From: Aquariibacter albus
GTDB lineage: Bacteria; Pseudomonadota; Gammaproteobacteria; Burkholderiales; Burkholderiaceae_C
DNA length: 64,000 nucleotides
Assembly (NCBI RefSeq): GCF_014145335.1
Contig: NZ_JACIVI010000008.1
Span: forward strand, 29,687-93,686
Reading direction: 5' to 3'
The notes beneath the pieces were generated by a model. It saw only the letters and a program-made list of their open reading frames with translations, was not told where the DNA came from and searched no databases. Position numbers and translations under genes: made by a program. This document shows, one piece after another, positions 1-8,476 of the stretch (positions are counted from its first letter, which is position 1; each line of letters begins with the position of its first letter).

Positions 1-692
1 CGATCGAGGCCGAGGCCCTGATGCAGCGCCTGCGCGCAGGGGGGCTGCCGCTGCCGCCGCTGGATGCGGCGCGCCGCGATTGCGGCGTGAACGCCCACGA
101 GCTTGCCCGCGTGCGGGACTGGCTGGCCACGCAGTCCGGCACTGACGGAGGCCGGCCCTGGCTGGCCATCGGCCCCGGCTCGAACATGCCGGCCAAGATC
201 TGGCCGCTGGACCGCTATGCCGAGGTGATCGCCACGCTGATGCGCGAGTTCGACCTCTGGCCCGTCGTCTTCGGGGGCCCGGAGGACAAGGTGGCCGGCC
301 AGGCCCTGGTCGAGCGACTGGGCGCCGGCTACATCGCGGCCGGCCAGCTTTCGCTTCGCGAGGCCGCGGCCGGCATGCGCGGCTGCGTGCTCTACCTGGG
401 CAACGACACCGGCACCATGCACCTGGCGGCCTCGGAGAACGTGCCCTGCGTCGTCCCCTTCTCGGCGCGCGACTTCCCCGGCAAGTGGCATCCGATGGGT
501 CCCGACCATGCCGTGATCCGTCGCCGACCCGATTGCGAGGGGTGCATGCTGGAGCGCTGCGAGGCCCGGCGCATGCATTGCATGCTCGACATCGGCGTCG
601 ATGAAGTGCTGGACGCCGCCCGTGCGGTGCTGGCCCGCCGCAGTCCCTCTTCTTCTTCCCTGCCGCGCGGCCGCGCGGCCTTCACGGCATGA
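1..692 (+). CDS. GT9 (heptosyltransferase-type) glycosyltransferase, 5'-truncated by window edge
   Basis: The reading frame is open to the left edge, with codons from base 3. The ATG at 21 is therefore probably internal and the N-terminal half of the protein is missing. The remaining ~230 residues look like the C-terminal donor-binding half of ADP-heptose:LPS-type transferases. They show 'LAIGPGSNMPAKIWP', then 'VVFGGPEDK', and the family motif 'GNDTGTMHLAA'. A Cys-rich stretch, 'CEGCMLERCEARRMHC', lies near the C-terminus. Such enzymes add heptose or a related sugar to lipid-linked glycans at the cytoplasmic face of the inner membrane. The stop overlaps the next start (ATGA at 689–692), so the two genes are probably translationally coupled. 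The exact sugar cannot be read from sequence. Confidence 0.85.
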   Translation, partial: IEAEALMQRLRAGGLPLPPLDAARRDCGVNAHELARVRDWLATQSGTDGGRPWLAIGPGSNMPAKIWPLDRYAEVIATLMREFDLWPVVFGGPEDKVAGQALVERLGAGYIAAGQLSLREAAAGMRGCVLYLGNDTGTMHLAASENVPCVVPFSARDFPGKWHPMGPDHAVIRRRPDCEGCMLERCEARRMHCMLDIGVDEVLDAARAVLARRSPSSSSLPRGRAAFTA

Positions 693-1714
693 ATTCCGCT
701 CAGAAGCAGGTCGTCAACCTTCCCTGCGAAGTCTGCAGCGACGCGAAGCCCGCGTCCTGGCGCACCCTGCGCTACCCGCAGTACGGCTATCCGGGAGCCT
801 TCGAGCTCTGCCGCTGCGGTGGCTGCGGCCTGGTCTTCAACAGCCCGCGCCTGGTGCCCGAGGCCCTGAGCCAGCTCTACGACCACAATTACTACATCTT
901 CGCGGAGCCGGCCGAGGAGGCCTTCCAGCGCGTCGCCGGCCTCCACCACGCCACCGTGGCGCGTCTGGAGGCCGTGGCCCCCGCGCGCGGTCCGGTCCTG
1001 GAAGTCGGCAGTGCCAAGGGCTATATGCTCGGCCTGCTCAAGGATCGCGGCTGGGACGTGCAGGGGGTCGAGCTTTCCAGCCATGCCGCGGCCTACGCGC
1101 AGTCGGCCTTCGGCGTGCCGGTCTACAACGGCACGCTGGAGTCCTGGGTCGAACAGCCTGGCTTCGTGCCCCGACCGCTGGCCTACAGCACCGACGTGAT
1201 CGAGCATGTGCCCTCGCCGCGCGACTTCCTGCGTGCGATGCACCGCGCGATCGCCGAGGATGGCCTGCTGCTGATCGGCACGCCCAACATCGCCTCCGAC
1301 GGGGTCGAGGCCCACGGCGCCGACTGGCTGGGCTTCAACCCTTTCCACATCTGGCTGTTCTCGCGCGAGACCCTGTCGCGCCTGCTGGCGCAGAACGGCT
1401 TCGACGTGCTTGAGGCCTGGACCTTCGGCAATGCCGAGCTCGGCCGCTATCCGGCGATGTCGCCGGCCAAGCGCTGGCTGCGCGACACGGCGGCCCGCAG
1501 CGGCCTGCTGAACGGCCTGCGTCGCCTGCGCGGCGGCGAGGCCCCGCCGCCTTCGGCCGAGGCCCTGGCCGCCCTGCGCACCGAGACCGGCCGCCAGCTG
1601 GCCGCCGCGCCCGACTGGCGCGACAGCGAGGACGGCCGCCATCCGCGGGCTGCCGCCTGCCGGGGCGACAACCTGGTGATCCTGGCGCGCCGCCGTCCGG
1701 GCGCCCTGGCCTGA
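689..1714 (+). CDS. Class I SAM-dependent methyltransferase with N-terminal zinc-ribbon-like motif
   Basis: This 341-residue protein begins with a Cys cluster ('CEVC' near residue 14, then 'CRCGGCG' near residue 48) that resembles a zinc ribbon. A Rossmann methyltransferase core follows, with motif I 'VLEVGSAKGYML' and the post-core 'DVIEHVPSPRDFLRAMHR'. This layout is common in sugar- or glycolipid-modifying methyltransferases of polysaccharide loci. The start overlaps the upstream GT9 gene by four bases, and a flippase gene follows 22 bases later, so all three probably form one operon. The likely role is methylation of a nucleotide-linked or lipid-linked sugar in the cytoplasm. The substrate is unknown. 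Confidence 0.85.
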   Translation: MNSAQKQVVNLPCEVCSDAKPASWRTLRYPQYGYPGAFELCRCGGCGLVFNSPRLVPEALSQLYDHNYYIFAEPAEEAFQRVAGLHHATVARLEAVAPARGPVLEVGSAKGYMLGLLKDRGWDVQGVELSSHAAAYAQSAFGVPVYNGTLESWVEQPGFVPRPLAYSTDVIEHVPSPRDFLRAMHRAIAEDGLLLIGTPNIASDGVEAHGADWLGFNPFHIWLFSRETLSRLLAQNGFDVLEAWTFGNAELGRYPAMSPAKRWLRDTAARSGLLNGLRRLRGGEAPPPSAEALAALRTETGRQLAAAPDWRDSEDGRHPRAAACRGDNLVILARRRPGALA

Positions 1715-1736
1715 TGCGGCGCGCAGCGTCCCGGTC

Positions 1737-3239
1737 ATGAGCGGCAGCACCGCGCGCAACGCGCTCAGCGCGGCGGCGCAGACGGCCGTCACCACGGCGG
1801 CCGGCCTTTTCTACTTCGGCTTCCTGATGCGCAGCCTCGGCCCCGAGGTGCTCGGCGGCTGGCTGGCCTGGCTGGCGCTGGGCATGGTGGCCTGCCTGGC
1901 CGACCTGGGCCTGCGCGAATCGCTGGTGCGCCGTGCCGCGGTCGCGCGGGCGGAGAGCGACACGCCGCGACTGATCGCGCTGATCGACTCCACGGTCGTC
2001 AGCGTGGCCCTCAGCATGGGCCTGGCCCTGCTGCTCCTGATGGGCCTGGGCCCGCGGCTCGTGCACCTGGGTGCAGCGGCCGAGCAGACGCCGGGCTGGA
2101 TCGTCGCCGGTGTTGCCGTGATGGTCTGGCTGCAGCGCGTGGCCGATGTGCATGCCGCCGCGCTGGAAGGCCTGCAGCGCTACGACCGCGTCGCGCGCAA
2201 CAACGTGGTCGGCGCGCTGGCCGGCCTGGCCACCCTGCTGCTGACCGTGCCCGTCTGGGGCGTCGATGTCGCCAGCCTCGGCCTGATCGTGCAGTACCTC
2301 GTCAGCGGCCTGGCCCACCAGCGCACGCTGCGCGAGCTGCTGCCCGAGCGCGGCTGGCTGCCGCGCCATGCGCGCTATGCCCTGGCCCGCGAAGGCCTGG
2401 GCTACGGCCTGTCGGTGCAGACGGCCATCGGCAGCTTCCTGCTGATCGAATCCATCGCCAAGGTGCTGCTGGCCCGCGCCGATGCCCTGGCCCTGCTGTC
2501 CTACTTCGACCTGGCCTTCCGCATCGGCCGCGGCCTGCGCAACCTGCTGGTGGCCGGCAACCGGGTGCTGGTGCCGAAGCTGGCCGCCGCGCATGCCGAT
2601 GCAGCGGGCGGGGACGCGCAGTCCTTCCACGCGATGTACCTGCGCTCCTGCCACCTGCTGTTCTTCCTGGTGCTGCCGGTCTTCTCGATCGCGCTTGGCG
2701 CGAGCAGCCTGATCGCGCTGGCCACCCGCGGCAGCGTCGAGCCGGATTTCATCCTTGCCTTCGTGCTGACCCTGCCGGTCTGGATGGTCTTCGGTGCGGT
2801 CGATCCGGTGATCAATGCCAGCATGGGTTCGGGCGCGATGCGCCTGGTCGTCGTCGCGCACAGCGCCATGCTCGGCCTGCTGCTGCTGCTGGTGGGCGCG
2901 GGCGCCCTGGCCCTTCCGCACTGGCCGGCGCTCGCGTCGCATGCCGGACCGGCCACCCTGCTGGCGGTGCTGGTCTCCGTCGGCCTGCCCTGCGTGCTCA
3001 TGCTGGTCGTCCACCACCGGCGCCAGGGCCTGCCGCTGGCCCTGCTGTCGCCCGGGCGCAGCCTGGGGGTGGGTCTCGCCTGCTTCGCGCTGGGCGCCGG
3101 GGTGAATGCCCTGGGTGCTTCGCTCTGGGTGCAGCTGCCGGCCTGGATCGGCGCCTCGCTGCTCATCCTGCTGCTGCTGCGTGGCCTGCCGGCCTGGCCG
3201 GAGCTGCGTGCAGTGCTGAGGCGCAGGCTCGGTCGCTGA
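1737..3239 (+). CDS. Wzx-like polysaccharide/oligosaccharide flippase (MOP superfamily)
   Basis: This 500-residue, strongly hydrophobic protein has about 12–14 membrane segments spread over its whole length, the size and architecture of lipid-linked oligosaccharide flippases. The N-terminal 'FYFGFLMRSLGPEVLGGWLA' resembles the first helix region of that family. Charged loops carry many Arg residues between helices, for example 'RYDRVARNNVVGA'. It would move undecaprenyl-linked glycan units across the inner membrane. It is the last rightward gene of the left-hand cluster and faces the export lipoprotein gene across a 57-bp convergent gap. No Wzy polymerase or Wzc kinase is visible in the window. 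Confidence 0.8.
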   Translation: MSGSTARNALSAAAQTAVTTAAGLFYFGFLMRSLGPEVLGGWLAWLALGMVACLADLGLRESLVRRAAVARAESDTPRLIALIDSTVVSVALSMGLALLLLMGLGPRLVHLGAAAEQTPGWIVAGVAVMVWLQRVADVHAAALEGLQRYDRVARNNVVGALAGLATLLLTVPVWGVDVASLGLIVQYLVSGLAHQRTLRELLPERGWLPRHARYALAREGLGYGLSVQTAIGSFLLIESIAKVLLARADALALLSYFDLAFRIGRGLRNLLVAGNRVLVPKLAAAHADAAGGDAQSFHAMYLRSCHLLFFLVLPVFSIALGASSLIALATRGSVEPDFILAFVLTLPVWMVFGAVDPVINASMGSGAMRLVVVAHSAMLGLLLLLVGAGALALPHWPALASHAGPATLLAVLVSVGLPCVLMLVVHHRRQGLPLALLSPGRSLGVGLACFALGAGVNALGASLWVQLPAWIGASLLILLLLRGLPAWPELRAVLRRRLGR

Positions 3240-3296
3240 GCCTGCCTCGCCGGGGTCCGCCCGGGCGCCATCCCGGCGCCGGGCGGAGGGCCTCGA

Positions 3297-4166
3297 TTAG
3301 GGCGTGGTCGTGGTGATGCTGGTGCGGTCGCGCGAGACCAGGTAGGTCAGCGACAGACCGAAGTTGCGCCACAGCGGCACGATCTGGTTGATGTAGCGCT
3401 CGAAGAACTGCGCCACGCCCGCGATGCGGGTCTTGGGCACGAAGACGACATCGAGCGGTTCCAGCACGAAGCCCTCGGGACGCAGCACCTTCATGCCATC
3501 GCAGGCCAGCGGATTCTCCGGGCTGCAGGGCTTCTTGCGGGCCTCGGCCAGACGGCTCTCGGCCGAGTTGCCGAAGTCCAGCAGGATGTACTCGGGCTCG
3601 GCCGCACCGTTCTGGCGGATCACGATGATGCTGTCGCGCCGCGCATCGGGTCCGAAGTCGCCGGCACGCACGATGGCCTGCAGGGCCGACAGCGAGCCGC
3701 TGAGCTGCAGTTCGCCCGGGCGGACCACTTCGCCACCGACATAGACCCGCGAGGGCTGGAAGCTCCGGACGATCACGTCGACCTTCGGATCGGTCAGCAC
3801 CTCGGCGTAGCTCTTCTCGATCTGCGCGGCCAGCTCGGCAGGCGTCAGGCCGGCGGCCTGCACCTCACCGACCCAGCGCAGGGAGATCAGGCCATCCGGC
3901 CGCACATTGGCGATGTCATTGACCTCGTCCGTGCGGCGGAAGCGCAGGTCCAGGATGTCGCCCACCTGCAGCCGGTAGCGGGCCGGTGCCGCAGCCTTGG
4001 GCGAGGAGGCGACATAGGCCTCGTGCGACTGCGCCTTCGCACTTAGATCGTTCTGGCGTTCCACCGGGGTGGTCGTGCAGCCCGCCGCCAGCAGGGCGAC
4101 CGCGAGACCGGTCAGGGCAGGACGCAGGCGCGTCGGGCGCGAAAGCTTCAAGGCGTGGAGGGACAT
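3297..4166 (-). CDS. Polysaccharide export outer-membrane lipoprotein (OPX/Wza-like, PES and SLBB domains)
   Basis: The 289-residue protein starts at the ATG at 4166, chosen because it gives a clean lipoprotein signal peptide ending in the lipobox 'LLAAGC' with Cys30. The mature part begins a polysaccharide-export domain at 'YRLQVGDILDLRFRRTDE', followed by an SLBB-like part around 'RVYVGGEVVRPGELQL'. It is shorter than E. coli Wza (about 380 residues), consistent with the compact OPX class that lacks the long C-terminal barrel helix. It should form the periplasm and outer-membrane exit for the glycan whose unit is flipped by the neighbouring Wzx-like protein. The longer upstream frame is an artefact of overlapping the epimerase gene. 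Confidence 0.88.
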   Translation of the reverse strand: MSLHALKLSRPTRLRPALTGLAVALLAAGCTTTPVERQNDLSAKAQSHEAYVASSPKAAAPARYRLQVGDILDLRFRRTDEVNDIANVRPDGLISLRWVGEVQAAGLTPAELAAQIEKSYAEVLTDPKVDVIVRSFQPSRVYVGGEVVRPGELQLSGSLSALQAIVRAGDFGPDARRDSIIVIRQNGAAEPEYILLDFGNSAESRLAEARKKPCSPENPLACDGMKVLRPEGFVLEPLDVVFVPKTRIAGVAQFFERYINQIVPLWRNFGLSLTYLVSRDRTSITTTTP

Positions 4167-4196
4167 GCGAATGCTCGGAGCCGGAACGGTGGCGGC

Positions 4197-4202
4197 AGTA
4201 TA
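4197..4202 (-). promoter_or_regulatory. -10-like TATACT upstream of the export lipoprotein gene
   Basis: On the minus strand TATACT lies 30 nt before the ATG at 4166, in the 44-bp gap after the epimerase stop codon. It would allow the lipoprotein gene to be transcribed separately from the epimerase upstream. No convincing -35 hexamer is seen. Confidence 0.35.
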
Positions 4203-4210
4203 GGGACGAC

Positions 4211-5161
4211 TTATCGCAATAACAGTGCCTGAACGGTGCGCGCGACCGCATCCTCCTGCGAGATCGGGGGGTGCCAGCCCGAAGCCTGACGCCAGGCCTT
4301 GTCGTCCACCGCCAGCGAGCCCAGCAGGCGGCGCGCCAGGCCGCCGGCACCGGCCAGGGTGGCCGCCGCGCGCAGCAGTCCGGGCGGGCAGGGCCAGAGC
4401 CGGCTGGGCTGCCCGGCGGCCTTCGCGATCTGGCGCAGCCACTCCGCCGTCGACCAGGCCGGACCCCCGGCCACGACGTGGCAGCGGCCCGTCGTCTGCG
4501 GCAGGCGCGCGGCACAAACCAGGGCATCGGCCAGCGCCTCGACATGGATCATGCTGCGGCGGTTGTCCACCGCGCCCAGCGGCAGCGGCCAGCCCGAGCT
4601 GCCCAGCCGCACCAGGCGCGCGAAGTTGCCGGCATCGCCGGGGCCGTAGACGATGGGCGGACGCAGCCCGATCCAGTCGCCGCCGTGGCGCGCGGCGGCC
4701 TCGGCGATGCGCTGCTCGCCTTCGAGCTTGCTGCGGCCGTAGGCATCGTCCGGGCGCATGGCGGTTTGCTCGTCGAGCACGCCTTCGGCCTGGTCGCCGT
4801 AGACCTTGATCGTGCTGGTGTGCACCAGGCGCAGGCCGCGCCGGAAGGCGGCTGCGGCCAGTGCGCCGGTGGCCTCGCGGTTGACCTGGTCGATGGCCGC
4901 GGCCCGCGGTGCATGGGCGATCGCGGCGAGGTGGAAGACGGTGTCGGGGCCGCCATCCAGCGCGCGATCCCAGTCGCAGCCGGCCGGATCGGCCAGGTCG
5001 CCGACGACCTGCCTCTCGCAGCCCGGGGGCACCGGGCTGTCGGCCGATCGCACCAGGGCGCGCAGCTGCACGCCCTGGGCGAGCAGCTGCCGGCACAGCG
5101 TGCGGCCGACGAAGCCGCCGGCCCCGGTGACCGCCGCGTGGCGCAGGCGCTCGCCGCTCAC
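4211..5161 (-). CDS. NAD-dependent epimerase/dehydratase (extended SDR family)
   Basis: This 316-residue extended short-chain dehydrogenase starts at a GTG (5161) that overlaps the upstream stop as GTGA. The nucleotide-binding motif 'TGAGGFVGR' lies near the N-terminus. The catalytic set follows: 'TSTIKVYGD' carries the Ser/Thr, and 'DAYGRSKLEGEQ' holds the Tyr-x3-Lys pair. Such enzymes epimerise, dehydrate or reduce nucleotide sugars, and UDP-glucose-4-epimerase-like members are frequent in glycan loci. Coupling to the secreted GH43-like gene and closeness to the export lipoprotein point to a role in the same surface glycan. Its substrate is not predictable. Confidence 0.87.
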   Translation of the reverse strand: MSGERLRHAAVTGAGGFVGRTLCRQLLAQGVQLRALVRSADSPVPPGCERQVVGDLADPAGCDWDRALDGGPDTVFHLAAIAHAPRAAAIDQVNREATGALAAAAFRRGLRLVHTSTIKVYGDQAEGVLDEQTAMRPDDAYGRSKLEGEQRIAEAAARHGGDWIGLRPPIVYGPGDAGNFARLVRLGSSGWPLPLGAVDNRRSMIHVEALADALVCAARLPQTTGRCHVVAGGPAWSTAEWLRQIAKAAGQPSRLWPCPPGLLRAAATLAGAGGLARRLLGSLAVDDKAWRQASGWHPPISQEDAVARTVQALLLR

Positions 5162-7248
5162 GGCTTCAGCGGCCACGGCGCTTCCGCGTAGCCGATGTCG
5201 ATCGTGCGCTTCTTGCCGAAACCGTGGAACCACATCCGGGCGCGGTTGCCGTCGAAGACCACGGTCGGTGCGATCGGCCCGATCGCATCGAAGCCCTTGG
5301 CCGACTTGCGCAGGATGGGCTCGGGGTTGATCTCCCAGGGCCCGAAGGGCGAGGGCGCGCGCGCCTCGCCCACCTCGTGCCCCTTGTCGCCGTAGAGCAG
5401 GCTGTAGAAGAGGTAGTACTGACCGTCCGGGCCCTTGCGCACCTCGGCCTCGGCGATGCCTTCCTTCGCGTGCGGGAAGTCCTTCTTGGTCAGGATGGGC
5501 GTCGGGTGCTTGGTCCAGTTGCGGCCATCGGTCGAGGTGGCGGCCAGCAGCGTCACGCCGGCGCCGCCCGGCGGGCACTTGCTGAAGCAGTAGGCGCTGT
5601 AGAGCATGACCAGCTTGCCCTCGTGCTCGACGATGCTCGGGCTGCTGATCGAGTCGCCGTCGAAGCCGCCCGGCGTGGTCTTGAGCACCGGCTCGGTGTC
5701 GGGGCGCTCGAAGCGCACGCCGTCCTTCGACACGGCCAGGCCGACATGGGCCGGGAAGGACGCGAAGAAGCCCCCCTTGTCCTTGTATCCTATGAAGTAC
5801 AGCAGGTACTCGCCACGCCACTTGAACATGAAGGGCGTTTCCTGCGCGTCGTCCCACTGCCCCGGGCGGGTCTTGATCAGCCGGCCCGGCAGCTTGTCGT
5901 CGCCGGTCGGCACGTCGGTCCAGCGCAGGCCGTCGCTGGAGCTGGCCAGGCAGATCGCACCGCGCTTGCGCTCGATGTCGAAGCAGTTGTAGACCATGCG
6001 CAGGCCGTCCCCCTCCTTCCAGACCGTCGGATCGCCGACGGCCGAGTAGGGGCCGCTGTGCACCGGCTCGACCCGCTTGGTCCATGGCGACCAGCCCGGG
6101 CTTTCGACCGTGACCGTGGCCGCGCCCTCGGCGGCCGGCGGGTTGTCCTTGCCAGCGGCTGCGCTGCCGCCGCCCTGCACCTTGAAGCCGGCCAGCCACA
6201 GCGCGTTGTCGCCGCGCTTGCTGAACAGGCCGGCGGCCTCGGTCAGCAGCAGCTGGCTGGCGCGGGCGGGCTCGGGCTTGTCGGCCGCGGTCCGGCTGTC
6301 GCCAGCCCGCTTGAAGTCGCCCAGGCGCAGCGTGTAGCTGCGCAGCTTCTCGCCGTCGGACAGCTTGAGCCGGGTCTCGAACTTGCCGCCATCGGCCTGT
6401 TCCAGCACGACATTCAGCTCGGCCTCCTCGCGCGAGGCGATCTCCAGCGTCAGCGCCTGCGCGCCGCGCAGCGCGCCGGCCGGCAGCGGGCGGATGAGGC
6501 TCATCGCCCGGCCCACCTTGCGCTCGTACTTCAGCTGCAGGCCGTCGTCGCGCAGCGGGCCGCGGCGGCCGAAGTCGACGTCGTCGGCCCCGAAGACCAT
6601 CCACTGCGCCTGCGGGCCGCCCAGGCCATCCAGGCCCGGTGCCTTGCCGCCCGGCGGTTTGGCCAGGAAGGCCAGCTCGCGCAGCTCGATGCGGCGCTCG
6701 CCACGCTTGAGGCCGAAGAAGTCCAGTGCGGCCGCATTGCCGGCGGCCACGAAGCCGGCGGCGTCCAGCAGGGTCAGCGAGCGCACGCGGTCGAAGTCGA
6801 GTCGGCCGTTGCTGTCGGCCGGGGCATCGGCCTCGGTGGCCAGCACGAAGTCCTCGGGCCGCAGCACGACGGCGGTCCAGTCGCCCTTGGACAGCGTGAA
6901 GCTGCTGCTCCAGCGTCCGCCGCCCTGCTCCTCCAGCGTCACGACCACCGACAGGTTGATGCTCGTGCGCGCCTGGAAGCTCAGGCCCTGCGCGTCCGCC
7001 AGTCGGCCGGCGGGCACCGGCAGGTGCAGCATCTGGGGCTGGCCGGGGCCGATGCGGTAGCGGAAGTCGAGCCGGCCATCCTCGCGCTCGAGCTTGGCAC
7101 CGTCGCCCAGCACGGTCCAGCGACCGGCCTCGCGCTTGAAGTCGAAACCACCGATCGCCTCCGGTGCGGCCGCGGCCGCGGTGGCGATCAGCAGGGCACC
7201 GGCGAACGAGACCGCGCGCAGGCGGCCACCGATCCGGGCATGGGGCAT
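5158..7248 (-). CDS. Secreted GH43-like beta-propeller protein with two N-terminal beta-sandwich modules
   Basis: This is a 696-residue protein with a signal peptide (hydrophobic 'SFAGALLIATAAAAA' before the mature start). Residues ~25–180 and ~205–360 each look like a beta-sandwich carbohydrate-binding or CIA30-like module; both contain 'LSFQ/LTLEIASR'-type and 'RLGDF/RPEDF'-type strands. The last ~300 residues resemble a five-bladed propeller of the GH43/GH32 type: 'GDPTVWKEGDGLRMVYNCFD', 'DDAQETPFMFKWRGEYLLYF' and 'ISSPSIVEHEGKLVMLYSAY'. Candidate acidic catalytic residues are present, but I cannot assign the set. It would act outside the cytoplasm on a glycan, perhaps the one made and exported by its neighbours. 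Confidence 0.7.
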   Translation of the reverse strand: MPHARIGGRLRAVSFAGALLIATAAAAAPEAIGGFDFKREAGRWTVLGDGAKLEREDGRLDFRYRIGPGQPQMLHLPVPAGRLADAQGLSFQARTSINLSVVVTLEEQGGGRWSSSFTLSKGDWTAVVLRPEDFVLATEADAPADSNGRLDFDRVRSLTLLDAAGFVAAGNAAALDFFGLKRGERRIELRELAFLAKPPGGKAPGLDGLGGPQAQWMVFGADDVDFGRRGPLRDDGLQLKYERKVGRAMSLIRPLPAGALRGAQALTLEIASREEAELNVVLEQADGGKFETRLKLSDGEKLRSYTLRLGDFKRAGDSRTAADKPEPARASQLLLTEAAGLFSKRGDNALWLAGFKVQGGGSAAAGKDNPPAAEGAATVTVESPGWSPWTKRVEPVHSGPYSAVGDPTVWKEGDGLRMVYNCFDIERKRGAICLASSSDGLRWTDVPTGDDKLPGRLIKTRPGQWDDAQETPFMFKWRGEYLLYFIGYKDKGGFFASFPAHVGLAVSKDGVRFERPDTEPVLKTTPGGFDGDSISSPSIVEHEGKLVMLYSAYCFSKCPPGGAGVTLLAATSTDGRNWTKHPTPILTKKDFPHAKEGIAEAEVRKGPDGQYYLFYSLLYGDKGHEVGEARAPSPFGPWEINPEPILRKSAKGFDAIGPIAPTVVFDGNRARMWFHGFGKKRTIDIGYAEAPWPLKP

Positions 7249-7284
7249 GGAAATCCTTTCGTGAAGCCGGGAGGGCGGAGATCC

Positions 7285-8232
7285 TCAGTGCCGCGGACGC
7301 AGCAGGAGGTTCACGTAGCCGCCCCGGGTCGGGACCGCCGACCAGTCCAGCCGGACCAGGCGGGTGCTCAGGGTGCTGAAGAAATAGCCGAAGGCGTGCG
7401 GCCGGACGATCTGCTCGACCGCGTAGTCCGGCGGCAGCATGGCCAGGAAGTCGTCGAAGCTGCCGATGGCCTGCCGTGCGGTGTCGCTGAGTTCGAGCAT
7501 CAGCACCGGACGGTAGCGCCGCAGGCTCTGCTTGAGGCCGGCGAGCACGTGCATCTCGAAGCCTTCGACGTCGATCTTGATGAGGTCGACCCGGGGCAGG
7601 TTCAGGGCCTCCAGGTAGCGGTCGGCCTGACGCAGGCTCAGGGTGCAGGTCGGCTCGGCCTGCCCCGAGGGCGAGAGGGACTCGACGAAGGTGCCGTTGC
7701 CGACATTGCTGCCCACCGGTGCGAAGTAGGGCAGCTCGTCGTCGGCATCGCTCAGGCCGACGCGGTGCAGGCTGATCTTGGACAGGCCGTTGCGCTCGAT
7801 CTTTTCCTGGATGCGGTCGCCGACCGGATCGAAGGGCTCGAAGGCATGCACCTGCGCACAGAAGGACGCCATATAGAGCGCGTGATGCCCCACATTGGCG
7901 CCGATGTCCAGGGCCACGCCGTCCGGCCGGTCGCGCATCACCCGTTCGAGCATCTCCAGCTCGTCGAGCTCGTAGCCGCCGAAGTAATAGACCAGCCAGT
8001 CGATCCAGCGGGACAGCTTGCCGGTGTAGACGTAGCCGGCGAAGGGGGCCTCGAAGTCGTGATCGGGCAGCCGGGCCGGGTCGCACCAGCGCCGGATCAG
8101 TCGATCCCGCAGGCCGTAGCGGATCCAGCGCTGCCGACCCAGCCAGCGCAGCCCGGCGTCGACCCACGGGCTTCCGTAGGCTTTCGTCGGCGGCCACACC
8201 ATGGGCTTGGGGGATACTGAATTCACGCTCAT
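7285..8232 (-). CDS. FkbM-family SAM-dependent methyltransferase
   Basis: The 315-residue protein starts at the ATG at 8232, chosen because GGAGGG sits about 8 nt upstream and a longer frame adds only unrelated sequence. The FkbM core is clear: motif I 'ALDIGANVGHHALYMA', then 'HAFEPFDPVG', and 'VDLIKIDVEGFEMHVLAGL', the hallmark of the family. FkbM-type enzymes O-methylate sugars or polyketides, and in polysaccharide loci they usually decorate glycan residues. It is followed after 36 bp by the secreted GH43-like gene on the same strand and is divergent from the heptose genes. Confidence 0.87.
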   Translation of the reverse strand: MSVNSVSPKPMVWPPTKAYGSPWVDAGLRWLGRQRWIRYGLRDRLIRRWCDPARLPDHDFEAPFAGYVYTGKLSRWIDWLVYYFGGYELDELEMLERVMRDRPDGVALDIGANVGHHALYMASFCAQVHAFEPFDPVGDRIQEKIERNGLSKISLHRVGLSDADDELPYFAPVGSNVGNGTFVESLSPSGQAEPTCTLSLRQADRYLEALNLPRVDLIKIDVEGFEMHVLAGLKQSLRRYRPVLMLELSDTARQAIGSFDDFLAMLPPDYAVEQIVRPHAFGYFFSTLSTRLVRLDWSAVPTRGGYVNLLLRPRH

Positions 8233-8366
8233 TGAGAAAACCCTCCGTCGTTTGTTCTGGATGCGGCACGAAGCAAGGGCCGATCCTGCGGCGCTGACAT
8301 CAAGCCGGGTCCCTGCGCCCGGCAAACTGATGCGCCTTGCAGTGCGCGGTGCGGTTTGTACACGCT

Positions 8367-8380
8367 GAGTCTTGCGACTC
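8367..8380. promoter_or_regulatory. Inverted repeat GAGTC-TTGC-GACTC in the divergent FkbM/hldA region
   Basis: A perfect 5-bp dyad with a 4-nt loop lies in the 244-bp region (8233–8476) between the divergent FkbM and heptose-kinase genes. It may be part of an operator or just a small hairpin. Nothing else was recognised in this stretch apart from the ribosome-binding sites at its edges. Confidence 0.25.
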
Positions 8381-8476
8381 GGCGCCAGCCCAGCGTCAGG
8401 CCGTTGCAACGCCGGCACGAAGGATGCGTCGACCGCATGGTTTCGTAACAACCCCTCAAGAAGGATGCCCTCGCCG

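Noticed and set aside
5224..8220. A 998-codon plus-strand frame
   Set aside because: It is antisense to the GH43-like and FkbM genes, whose domains are clear; its composition is typical of a GC-rich shadow.
4211..8269. A single 1352-codon minus-strand frame
   Set aside because: It runs through three real genes in another frame and only its last ~316 codons (the epimerase) are genuine; the rest is Arg/Ala/Gly-rich shadow sequence.
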